The notes below the pieces were generated by a model, which saw only the letters and a list, made by a program, of their open reading frames with translations, was not told the DNA's origin and did not search any database. This document shows, piece by piece, positions 49,194-58,900 of a stretch of 64,000 nucleotides of DNA (the stretch's first letter is position 1; each line of letters begins with the position of its first letter). This stretch comes from Ophiodon elongatus. Taxonomy: Eukaryota; Chordata; Actinopteri; Perciformes; Hexagrammidae. The stretch lies in assembly GCA_016806645.1 (NCBI GenBank), contig JACSYO010002159.1:4228501-4292500 (forward strand), in the 5' to 3' direction. A program made the translations under genes and the position numbers.

Positions 49194-51911
49194 TTTATTC
49201 ATCATCTTCTTCTGATACAAAAGCGTTTTTAAATAACAAACAAGTTTTACATTTTTTTGTCACTTTTTTTTTACAATGATAAATTAGCAATTTCTTTATA
49301 ATACATTGATGACATCATCAAGACAATGAGTTTTCTAAACAACGGAACAGTCTAGACCTTAAAGGCTACGATCAGGGCTGGTGAACTGACCCCGACATTG
49401 ATGCATATCTGGGCAAAAAGCATTTACAAACCTGTATTACCAGTGGTTCTCAATCTTCATTAGGCCGTGGCACACACTCGGCATGTTGCAAGGCACAAAT
49501 GCTCAGTGGTTGCTTGGTAACGTCACCTGAAGCTCTGCGTGAGCATGCCAGAGGAGACAGCCAAAACATTAAGACCGTTTCAGAGGGAAACTGCATTAGT
49601 TCAGAGGGGAGGTGGTCAGAGGTTAATTTAATTCACTTTAACTCAATGTAATGTTTGTTTGACTTTGGAAATGTAATCGGTGTGCCATGGATACTTGTTT
49701 GAGAAACACTGGTGTTTTCAGGGTTCTAGGTTTTCACCAAAACCACCAAAAGTATCTTTGAATGTAATAAGGGCGTGTTACATTTAGGTTTGGGGGGAAA
49801 AGGCAGCCCATACTTTAAAGTTATTTTCTGTCCAACTCTAAACATTATGTTAAAAATACCTGTGACTGGCAGTGTGAGGCACTATCTGGTTTCATGACAC
49901 ACAGGGGGCAAAGCTCCAAATCATTCAAGCCCTTATACATTTAAACAGCCTACTTAAAGTAGAAGGTGTAACGTGACACACACACACACCCGCATAGTAT
50001 ACATTCAAAGACTCACTGAAACGCTAGAGCTTTGCTAGATAGATTGTCAGGCAAATATACGGTGCACGGGAGCAGTTGCAGAATTCGGTAAGTGCAGCAG
50101 TAAGACCAGGAGTAACGTATTGTAATTATAGCTTATAGTACAGTCTATAAGCAGTTATAGAGGGGAACTGCAGGATTAAAAAGTTGGGAGATGAAATTCT
50201 GAAATGTAATCTTTTGCAAGGACGACTTGATTGTCTGGGAAACGAGCCATGATGTAATAGATGACGTTAAAGAGAAACAGGCCTGCAGGGGACCAATGAG
50301 AGCATCGAACAGACAGACAATAATTAATAGTGACAATTTCCTTGTGCTTCTGTGATTTTCTTATTGAACTGAAGGGATTTAAAAAAATAAATGAGCGATG
50401 AGTGCAAACAGACGGCAAGGAGACACAATTTTGCAGATATGGGCTTATTATAGATGGTATTCTAGGAGCGATCATAACTGCTGGTGGATGAGATTCGTGG
50501 GAACTACCTGCTATATGTGCCTGTGACGGCTCTTTGTTATTTCACAATGTGTCTCTTGGCAAGTGATTGTCTAATAACCTCTAATTCTTTAACGTGCCTC
50601 TGGTCCGATGTTTGGAAAGGAGGGCAGAGGGAATTAATTTAATTTCCTGGATTTCATGGTAACTCAAGAGCATGTGCAGTACAGGGTTCCCACAAAGACT
50701 GCACACATCATTGGAAGTTAGCTGAGCTTTTTGTCGACTGCTGAGGTAAAACACACAGGCCTACATTTCCCAGACGCCTTACCGCTTCTACATTTATGGG
50801 TCAATAAAAAGGCACAGCTGGGTTTCTCCCAGGATTCATTGCGTTGTGACTTTATAGCTACCACAGACTTCACCTAAATGTACAACATACACTAAAAAAA
50901 TAATCTCACCTTATTTTCCTTGTCTGCTCTTGCCTTCACAATATTTGTTCGAAAAAGATATTGTGAATTTAACCACATTAGAATTTCTTTTTTTTCTGCC
51001 GCTGTAAAAGGCGCTCATGCCGTCTATGGTAATCCGCCTGTGACAAGTACAGACACTTCACATATTGTATACAACTATAGTGCATTATTACAGCTTAGAG
51101 CTGGTTTCCCAAAACATTCTGAGCAATAAAATCACCTGCTCTTTTATATATTGTACAAAAAGTAATAATTTACAAAAATGTATGATATTGTTGTTCAAAT
51201 GTAAACACATCACAGTTTAAGGCCACATTTAATATGTTTTCATCCGATTTTATAATTACTTTTGGTCTGGTATTTCATTTTAATTCTCTCACGGGGTGAC
51301 GAGAAAACCCTACAGGACCTCAGGTTGTCAGATGCTTTTGGGAAACGTCAACCCTGTATAATGTCTGCACCAGGACCCTCCAGTGTAAAATTCAAAATTT
51401 CAAAAGACCCTAAAAAAGACACAACGGCATGAGGGTTACTGTATCCAGCAGGTTCCGTCTCTTCTGCTGAGGGCTCTGGAGAAAAGAGAGGCAGAGAGGT
51501 AGACGTGGTGCTACACAGCTTATTGGTGTGTCTGGTCTGCATATTGATGCTTCTGTTCTGCCCTTTCGATCTCTCTTTCTCCTTCATTATTTGCTTTCTC
51601 TACCTCTCTGGGCAAAGGAAGTCTAACGGAGGTAGAGAGGCTGCTGTTGCTACTTATGTACGACCCAATCCTCCACTTCTCTCCTCCTTAACCCCTGTGA
51701 GAGGCAGTTAGAGGGGGTGAAGCATGCTTTCAGACTCTCAGCGAGCTTTTATGGTGCCATTACATCCAGTGGCTTCCTTGAGAATCTCCTGCTACTCCCT
51801 CTCATCACTTTCCCGTCCTCTCCATCTTTAGTTTGGCAGAGTGAGTTTCTGTAAGTGACAAGTGAAGCAGGTAGAAGTCCATTCCTGTCCGTTCTCTCTC
51901 TCTCTTCCTCC
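49194..51911 (-). other. fzd4: fzd4 3' UTR (approximate)
   Basis: From the fzd4 stop codon to a minus-strand AATAAA (TTTATT at 49194-49199), with no intervening gene. Human FZD4 also has a long 3' UTR, so a 2.7-kb tail is plausible. The exact 3' end is inferred. The segment includes a hAT-like miniature element at 49441-49711. Confidence 0.45.
49441..49711. mobile_element. hAT-like miniature inverted-repeat element (271 bp)
   Basis: The ends are CAGTGGTTCTCAA and, reverse-complemented, CAGTGTTTCTCAA, a classic hAT-type terminus. Pairing continues inward imperfectly to GTGGCACACA and ATGGCACACC. It is non-coding. A clean 8-bp target duplication could not be seen, so it is probably old. Confidence 0.65.
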
Positions 51912-52330
51912 TCACACTACCGTCTCGTTGCCTTTCCCCGGTTTGATCCATCCCTCGCCCGGTGCCCTCTTGCCCCCCCGGCTCGCCCTGCTATCCCTGA
52001 GCAGGCGGGCGGAGCAACGCTGCCAGGTGTGGAGGGTTTTTGCCGACCAGATCCACATACCTGATGTGATGCCTACAAGCAGTGACATGAAGATTCGAAG
52101 CATCTCTGATGCCACATATGAGTCCCGGGTGCTGGCCCTGAACTCCCCCCAGTGAGAGAGCTGGTAGAGGTAACAGCCAATGACGGTGGACGCTGGGACA
52201 GTGTAGAGAACCGAAAACACTCCGATCTTCACCATTAAACGCTCCAGCTTGTCGGTTTTGGCACCGTCCTTCTGCAGATTGGAGCGGATCTTGAAAAGAG
52301 CCACTAGGCCAGCACAGATGAACAGAGTGC
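51912..52330 (-). CDS. fzd4: fzd4 exon 6 and stop
   Basis: Acceptor ACTTCAG|GC on the minus strand. Encodes TLFICAGLVALFKIRSNLQK, KLERLMVKIGVFSVLYTVPA, membrane segment 7 (MSLLVGITSGMWIWSAKTLH) and the cytoplasmic tail ending in WIKPGKGNETVV, then TGA. Confidence 0.95.
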
Positions 52331-55300
52331 CTGAAGTTCAGAAAGGGAAACAAAGGTCTTATAAGGAACACCAGAAAGAGAAAATACAATCCAGTTGCAT
52401 TACGCATTAAAAGAACTGAGGATTCAGTCTTTCTTCTTTTTTTTACGAGTAATAGGTTAAATCCTGAGCACACAACTGATTGATGATATTGTAATTACCT
52501 ATTAGAAGGTACGTGGCCAGTGGTGCCACCACAAAGCCTGTGAGGGCCTCTTGCTGCTGGTTGCCAACGTAGCAGAGTCCAGTTAGGTCGTCTGCATCCA
52601 CCAGTCGCATTATGAGGATGACGATGGTTTTAACAGCCGGGATGGCCCAGGCTGCTATGTGGAAGTAGGAGCTGTGCATTTCTATAGCCTCATGGCCCCA
52701 CTTCAGTCCAGCAGCTAGGAACCAAGTGAGGGTCAGGATCACCCACCTGAAAGAAAGAGAGAGAGAGAGAAGCATGAGAGAAGAGAAAACACTGCTCATA
52801 TGTACAGTTATCAGTTTGTCTTTCTGAACTGGCATTCACATTGGTAGTAGATAACAGTCATGTTTCCTGTAAACAAGATGCGAAGGAAAAATTGGGCTAC
52901 TGTTTACTGAGCACTTAAACACTTAAACTCAATCAAGGGATTTTTGTGGAAAGGTCAAAAAGTAGGTTGATCATAATGGTAAATGGACCTTTACTTGTAT
53001 GGCGCTTTTTCCAGTCTTCCGACCACTCAAAGCGCTTTGACACTACATGACATCATTCACCCATTCACACACCATAGGCACAGCTACGGGAGCAATTTAG
53101 GGTTAAGTGTCTTGCCCAAGGACAAATCGACATGGGCTAGCGGAGCCGGGCATCGAACCGCCGATTGAAGGACGACCCTGCTCACCACTAAGCCACAGTC
53201 GCCCATCATGACTTAGTTACATAACAAAGGGGTTGTGATGATGTTTTAGGAGACAGTGTAGTCCTTGGTTCTTGCAGTCTGCTGCTCTTCCAAAAGGAAA
53301 GAATGAAGACAAACAGGAAAACCAGGGCAAAGGGAAAAGGAAGAAAAAGCGCTGTGACAGCAACTGTATTGCAGCACACACTCAAAAAGTGCCTTTTTTT
53401 ATTTTATTTTAGGCTGCTTCCAGGAATCCATCTAGTAGAAAGGTTATGAGACAGGATAGTTGGCCTTTACAGAAAACAGGATGCAAGTATTGTGCTCAAA
53501 TTGTTCCACCAAAGTCCATTCTCAACAGCTGATGACAATGGGACAAAGATTTGAAACATTGATACAATAAAATGTGTGTGTGTGTGGGTGTTGGTGTGTA
53601 CTAACCAGAGTGAGGATGCCATGCCAAAGAAGTAGAGCAGGAGGAAGACTATGGCACAGCCGGTGCTCTTTAACCCTTCTTGTACTAGGATCGGTACTGC
53701 AGTGGCATCCAGGTCACAGGAAACACGCTCCCTCCCCAGAGTCAATCGTACCTGCAGGATGGAAAGTGACAGCGGAAAGATGAAAAAGAAAAAGAAAAAA
53801 TTAAGATTAGAAAAAAAAAACAAAGTCACAAAACTTCTCATTACATTAGAATGAAAATCTGACTTTTCCATTTAGATAAGCAGTACATGATTAAATCTCT
53901 ATATGTATTGATGAAAAGAAAACAACATGATTAAGTAACTCTTTCATCATAACAAATATTCACAAAATAGTATATCGTATATTTACGACTATACTCTGAA
54001 CTACATTTGATGTATTGTTCTCATTTGACTGTTTTAAAAAAAAAATAATTATGGATTATTTTTCATTCCTTCTCACCAAACAAATCAACTCATTGGGGAA
54101 ATATAATGCTCATCCTCCCACTTACCAGGTAGGCCACGCTGTACAGATTACAGCACATGGATAGGAAGATGATGGGCCTTTCAGGATATGAGAAGCGCTG
54201 TGAATCCAACAGAAAGGTCAGGACCGTCAGAGTGGTCGACAGGAAGCAGAGCACGGCCCACACCGCCATCCACGCGTCTGTGAAGACTTTGGCCCCTCGT
54301 CGGTAGAGCCCGCTGTCATAGCCACACTGTAGAGTACAGCTTTCAGTCTGTTTTAACCAGGTATACTGGTCGGGTGCAGATCCCAGTGCCTGACAGTCCT
54401 CCTGGTGGGGAGGATGGCGGACGGGCTGGTAGGGCGGGTCCTCGTCCCCCGGGCCTTCCATGCACATGTGGTTGTGGTCGTTTTGAGGTGGGAAGAGGCT
54501 GCAGTTGAGCACCTGGAGCATGATGGGAAATGGCATTTTGGTTACTTATTACGGCTGAGATACATTTTGTGCTCATTTACATGAACAATTGTCCTTGAAG
54601 ATAGCCTGTGGTTTTGAACATCTCATTTAACATTCATCGTGTTATTATTACATGCAGGGCATTTTTGTGATGGTGTGACTCACCTCAGGCCAAATGAAGC
54701 CAAACTCATGGAGCACCGGGAGGCATTTCCTCTTGACAGACAGACACATGCTACCACACGGACCAATGGGGATGGGAACCTTGTCGGTGCACATTGGCAC
54801 GTAGACTGAGCACAGGAAGAACTGGAGAAAGATGGAGACAAAAGATCACAAGTTGAACCTCTTGCACTTGTTTGAATTTTTTACTTAAATCTGCCACATA
54901 TGTGTTATTCAGGAACATTTCATAGCATACAGTAAGTAGTGACTGCAGAACAATTTCATTAAATGAGCTTAGACTGATGATACTGCAAATATGTTGTGTG
55001 TGTGTGTATATTCAAATAAGAACTTTTTTTGTTTTGGAGTGAAAAAAGAGAAACAAACATATTGAGTGATGTACTAGTGAAAAATGACTGTACACCAAAA
55101 CCAAAGTAAAAGTGCAATAAAGGGTGCAACAGCTATCCAATATGATGTCATATTTCAGTGCACTGATTTGTTCCATTGAAGTTAAAGCAAACTGTGAAGC
55201 GGAAGGTAAATCATGTCAGTTGTGAAGTGATTGTTAAAGAAGTTTAAACATTGCTGCCAGTACCCTGTGGGCCACTCTTTCTATATATTACAACAGGATT

Positions 55301-55507
55301 ACAGCTGGTACATGGCTACACCTTCTACTGCCACATGTGGAGCCTCCATCTACTTGCATATACCACTCACCACTGTTGCGTTCTCTCTGCCTTTGCTTTC
55401 AATACATTGCATCACCTCTTCTAGTGGTGGGTCTCAATTTTCACTTCTAATAAGAAACTCCTCAATTTGAGTCAAGACACCATGGCCAACTCCAACCTGC
55501 TCCAAGG

Positions 55508-55547
<40 letters not shown>

Positions 55548-58302
55548 CTCTACGTCTTTAAAAAAACAATCTGTGGACTTGACAACACTAAGGGCATGTG
55601 CCATGTAATGCTCCATAATCCCCCCTAATCCAAGGCTCAGTTTTCTCTGTCCCATGGCAATAGGTTTTGAAATAGATATCTAAGTCAGAGTTATAAAGAT
55701 AGTGAGCAGTCTTAAGTCACATATGACTCTTTGAGGTGGTAGCGATGTGAGGGAGTAAGAACTCTGGGGTTACAAAAGGTTGCAATTTGAGGTGATTTCA
55801 TGCCTTTACAGTGGATTTGGTTTGAAGCCAGGGTGTAAAATTGTGCTGGGCTCGTGATATGGAAATACACAGACGCAGAAAGCACATCGTACTCTGCTAC
55901 CTTCAGGTAAAGTAAACAAACATACGCTCCAGTATCTTGGACGGGCTGACTTAACTACGTGTTAGAGTGTGTGTGTGTGTGTGTGCGTGTGTGTGGGGGG
56001 GGGGGGGTTGCTACTATTTTTCATTTCAGAAATACCAACATTTTTAACTGGCTATAATTGTACCAAAATGTTTTGGGCTTGCGGTCTTGATCCAGTGATG
56101 GAGAAATCCCATCTTGAAATCAGCCCTTGAACGGAGCCCAAATGAAACATGAATCCAAGAATGGTGTCAAGGTTGAGAAATAAATACACACAGAAACATT
56201 ACACAACTCTTTTTCTGTGAGAATTCATTTGCCAAGTAAATTAACTAATTAAAGATCTAGACTCAATGAGCTACTTTTCTGATACCTGCAGGCTAATAAT
56301 TCTTCTAAATTTGCAAAAACAAAAAGACTTGATTTTGATTATGAGTCTAAACCACATACTTACAATAACTCCTTGTTGTATACCTGACTGCGGGGAAGTA
56401 TGTGAGGTCAAAATCAGTTATCTGAGGCAGCAAGAACTTCCTTCAAATTTAATTTGTTACACTGTTCTCTGATCAGTATCTGGGTTGTAGCAGCGTTATC
56501 TCTGCAAATAGAGCAGACTGGCCGATCTGAAGAACATATTAAGTTTCTCAACGCAAATAGAGATTCTTTGTTCCCAAACTAAACAGCGCATATTGGAGTT
56601 GTCCTGAGTAATTTTCTGTTCGAGTAAACAGACAAACAAAGTCGTGTGAGAGGGAGCCGAGGTTTTGTCTGTGTGATTGTACATGTTTCAAATTCACAAA
56701 GGGCTCATAAAGGCAGTAGATATTAATACCATAGCAGATATTTCTCACAGTGAACTACACCAACGACAGTAATGTAACACATTCTGGGTGTTTCCCCCGA
56801 CCATTGGTAACCTGAGTGTTGTCACTTCACTGCTAAAAGCTGCTCCGGTTACTTGTCAGGAAGCCTCCCATTAGAGCAAATGTTAGGGGATACGGTTTCC
56901 CTTTCCTCCCTCTTCAGTGTGTGTGTGAGAGAGAGAGGGTGGGGTGGGGTGGGGGGTGGGGGTCAGCTAATCTTACATTACAATTTTCAGCTGGAGGACA
57001 CTTTGGTTTTATGCTGCAGTTGCTCATTGCTCTGTCTGGCTGTCTCACACACATGGCTCTTAAGCACTGTATCAATTTAGCATGTAAAAAAAAAAGGGGG
57101 GAAATTCCTTTTATGTCTATTCCCAAACACATGTACGCACAAAAGATCACTGAAAAAGGTAATTGAGTAATTCAAGAAGTAATAGAAATCGCATACATCT
57201 CCAGACAGGACAGTGGGCACAAAGGAGCATCACAGGGAAATGTTTGTTTATGTATTCAGATGTCTGGCTACGATCATATGTGTCTGCACGTGTGTGAGGC
57301 ATCTCCCAAATAAAGAGATGTAATACACATCATATCAGAAAAAGTGGACTCCATTCATCGACAACTTGATCTCTGCTGTGCGTCTAGTCTTTCCAATTAT
57401 AGTCTAAAATCTTAAAGACGAGGGTGACGACCAATCAAATTTCTTTTCTTGCATGGTGCATCGGGCAAACAAGCAGCATTTGTCTTAGGACACTGAGGGC
57501 ACCATTGTTATCAGGAAGACGGTACAGTATAGGCCTATAGCAGTGAAGACTCAGCTGTTGCTGTGTGGGGCATGAACTCAGAATGTCAACAGACAGAGGG
57601 GGCATTTTCATTGAAATTAGCATGACAGCCTGGCACAACAGGAGGGAAGGAAGGAAGACAGGCAGGCAGGCAGGGTGGCAGGGACCCCTCCACTTATTTA
57701 AACTCGCTGGGGTCCAAACTTTTATTATGCTCCTGATTATCACTGGCACCATCAGTCTGAACAGTTCCCTATTGCTGGTAGCTCCCTGTCATGTGTTCTG
57801 GGACCACACTCTGTTCCTCCCTCTCTCTCTCTCTACTCTCTACACACACACACACACACTCACACACAAATAAATATAGCAGACTATTTTGACACAGCCA
57901 TGCCTTTTTTTTTTTCCTTCTTCTTCTTCTTTTTTTTTTTTTTTTTTAAGTCCAGGATCAGTGTTCCTAAATGTGTGCACCAGCCTCAGTGTGTGTGCTG
58001 TCTATTCCAGTCTAATACACCAGTACGCATTTCTCACATCATCCCAGTACCTTGAGTTGACTGGAGCAGCCGTACTGTATGAGCGGCGTGAACGTGGTCA
58101 GCTGCAGCTCGGCGTCCGACTGCAGCACGTTGCCGACCAGATTGGGCATTTTGGTAACGTTGTAACCGAGACCTTGGCACATGCTGATCCGGATCGGGTC
58201 GCAGGTCATTTCCTCCACCTCGTCGCCGAAAGCCTTCACCACGCACAGCGGACCGACCAGCCCGGACAAGACGAGCAGTGCTGCCCCGCTGAACGGCAAC
58301 AT
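51912..58302 (-). CDS. fzd4: Frizzled-4 receptor, complete spliced gene
   Basis: Seven-pass receptor for Wnt ligands and Norrin, acting with LRP5/6 and important in retinal vasculature. Six coding exons on the minus strand (58302-58051, 54821-54684, 54512-54126, 53751-53606, 52746-52499, 52330-51912) join in frame to 529 aa (human 537). The order is signal peptide (about 1-24), cysteine-rich domain from about Cys34 (CDPIRISMCQ, YNVTKMPNL, QYGCSSQLKFFLCSVYVPMC), linker, seven membrane segments including FFGMASSLWWVILTLTWFLA and YFHIAAWAIPAVKTIVIL, the Dishevelled-binding KTLHTW (488-493) and the PDZ ligand ETVV at the C-terminus. The start is the first in-frame ATG, 58302; the frame upstream opens only with GTG. 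Human FZD4 has two exons; only the first intron here matches. It is oriented opposite to ctsc and rab38. No disruption is seen. Confidence 0.96.
52331..52498 (-). other. fzd4: fzd4 intron 5 (168 bp)
   Basis: Donor ATAG|GTAATT, acceptor TTCAG. A short phase 1 intron in the coding region that is uninterrupted in human. Confidence 0.9.
52499..52746 (-). CDS. fzd4: fzd4 exon 5
   Basis: Acceptor CTTTCAG and donor ATAG|GTAATT. Encodes WVILTLTWFLAAGLKWGHEA, IAAWAIPAVKTIVILIMRLV, LCYVGNQQQEALTGFVVAPL and ATYLLI: membrane segments 4 and 5 with the connecting loop. Confidence 0.95.
52747..53605 (-). other. fzd4: fzd4 intron 4 (859 bp)
   Basis: Donor CTCTG|GTTAGT, acceptor CTTTCAG, phase 2. Contains the dispersed repeat at 52,977-53,205. 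Absent from human FZD4. Confidence 0.88.
52977..53205 (+). repeat. Dispersed teleost repeat (TGGTAAATGGAC ... CCACAGTCGCCC)
   Basis: TGGTAAATGGACCTTTACTT, GGCGCTTTTTCCAGTCTTCC, CAAAGCGCTTTGACACTA, TCATTCACCCATTCACACAC, GGGCATCGAACCGCC and CACTAAGCCACAGTCGCCC follow the order of a repeat I know as widespread in teleosts. Its class is not determined. It lies within fzd4 intron 4. Confidence 0.7.
53606..53751 (-). CDS. fzd4: fzd4 exon 4
   Basis: Acceptor ATCCTGCAG and donor CTCTG|GTTAGT. Encodes VRLTLGRERVSCDLDATAVP, ILVQEGLKSTGCAIVFLLLY and FFGMASSL plus two bases of Trp, ending inside membrane segment 3. Confidence 0.94.
53752..54125 (-). other. fzd4: fzd4 intron 3 (374 bp)
   Basis: Donor CTG|GTAAGT, acceptor CTGCAG, phase 0. 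Includes A/T-rich runs. Absent from human FZD4. Confidence 0.88.
54126..54512 (-). CDS. fzd4: fzd4 exon 3
   Basis: Acceptor ATGCTCCAG and donor CCTG|GTAAGT. Encodes VLNCSLFPPQNDHNHMCMEG, the linker, WMAVWAVLCFLSTTLTVLTF and RPIIFLSMCCNLYSVAYL: the end of the extracellular region with membrane segments 1 and 2. Confidence 0.95.
54513..54683 (-). other. fzd4: fzd4 intron 2 (171 bp)
   Basis: Donor GAG|GTGAGT, acceptor CTCCAG, phase 0, inside the cysteine-rich region between WPE and VLNCS. Absent from human FZD4. Confidence 0.9.
54684..54821 (-). CDS. fzd4: fzd4 exon 2
   Basis: Acceptor TTTCTCCAG and donor GAG|GTGAGT. Encodes FFLCSVYVPMCTDKVPIPIG, PCGSMCLSVKRKC and HEFGFIWPE, the second half of the cysteine-rich ligand-binding domain. 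Confidence 0.95.
55511..55546. repeat. (CA)n microsatellite
   Basis: About 36 bp of CA in fzd4 intron 1. Confidence 0.95.
55967..56007. repeat. (GT)n followed by a G13 run
   Basis: A GT tract of about 28 bp with one CG, ending in thirteen consecutive G (55995-56007). Sequencing errors are common in such runs. Confidence 0.9.
56937..56963 (+). other. Potential G-quadruplex in fzd4 intron 1
   Basis: Five G-tracts (3, 4, 4, 6 and 5 G) separated by single T, following a short GA tract. They lie on the plus strand, which is the template strand for fzd4. Confidence 0.6.
58051..58302 (-). CDS. fzd4: fzd4 exon 1 (coding part)
   Basis: Starts at ATG 58302 (MLPFSGAALLVLSGLVGPLC), covers the signal peptide and first half of the cysteine-rich domain (CDPIRISMCQGLGYNVTKMP through PLIQYGCSSQLK), and ends at donor AAG|GTACTG in phase 0. 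Confidence 0.94.
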
Positions 58303-58900
58303 AATCCCGGGCACGGTCACCGCAGCGCTGAGCGGCTGCCCTCTGTAAATGTTGGCACCGGTATTAATAACCTCCTCTGACCCAAAAGTTAAGTCGGGTC
58401 GCCCTGGAAACCGCAGCGCGTGTTCAGGCTGTAGTCCAGCAGGACTGGCGCGCGTGTAATCCGTGCGTTTTGGAGGCTATCGTATCCAACTACGAGCCAG
58501 TCTGTAGATTTAAAATATCCCGAAAGCAGCAGTGAATCATTGCGAGATCTGTGCGTAATCAAGGCTGTTTTCAGTCAAATAACGTGCGCATCTGCGGTTA
58601 AAAAAAAAAAGAAAAATCCCAAATTTGGATAAATCCCGCAGTCCTCCTTGTGTTGTGTCCCGTTAGTAACTCCGTGTGGAGGAGCGCAGCGCAGCGACGA
58701 GATACCGCGGTCTGGTTTTGCGCCTACTGCCTGCAAGCGTCCAGCTCTAAACTTTATTGTGTCTGTGAGGAGAGACTGTTTTGCCCGTCCAGGGGAGAGC
58801 CGACCAATCCGTGCGCGGGAGTTGGGTTTCCCTGTCCAACCCCTGACCAGGAGGGCGGGATCCAAGAGAAAAATAGAAGAGCCAGCCTCGTGTCATCCCC
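58303..58900 (-). promoter_or_regulatory. fzd4: fzd4 5' UTR / CpG-rich promoter region
   Basis: CpG-rich DNA upstream of the fzd4 ATG (dense at 58,390-58,480 and 58,670-58,860), flanked upstream by a pyrimidine-rich stretch at 58,895-59,015. No TATA box stands out. The transcription start is not fixed. Confidence 0.5.

Larger units (their letters stand above)
54822..58050 (-). other. fzd4: fzd4 intron 1
   Basis: About 3.2 kb, at the same site (after QYGCSSQLK) as the single intron of human FZD4. Contains a CA microsatellite, a GT/G13 tract, a G-quadruplex motif near 56.95 kb and a long T-rich tract at about 57,905-57,949. No exon is seen inside it. Confidence 0.88.

Noticed and set aside
57889..58380. 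Plus-strand 163-codon frame overlapping fzd4 exon 1
   Set aside because: It is the antisense shadow of the cysteine-rich domain exon.
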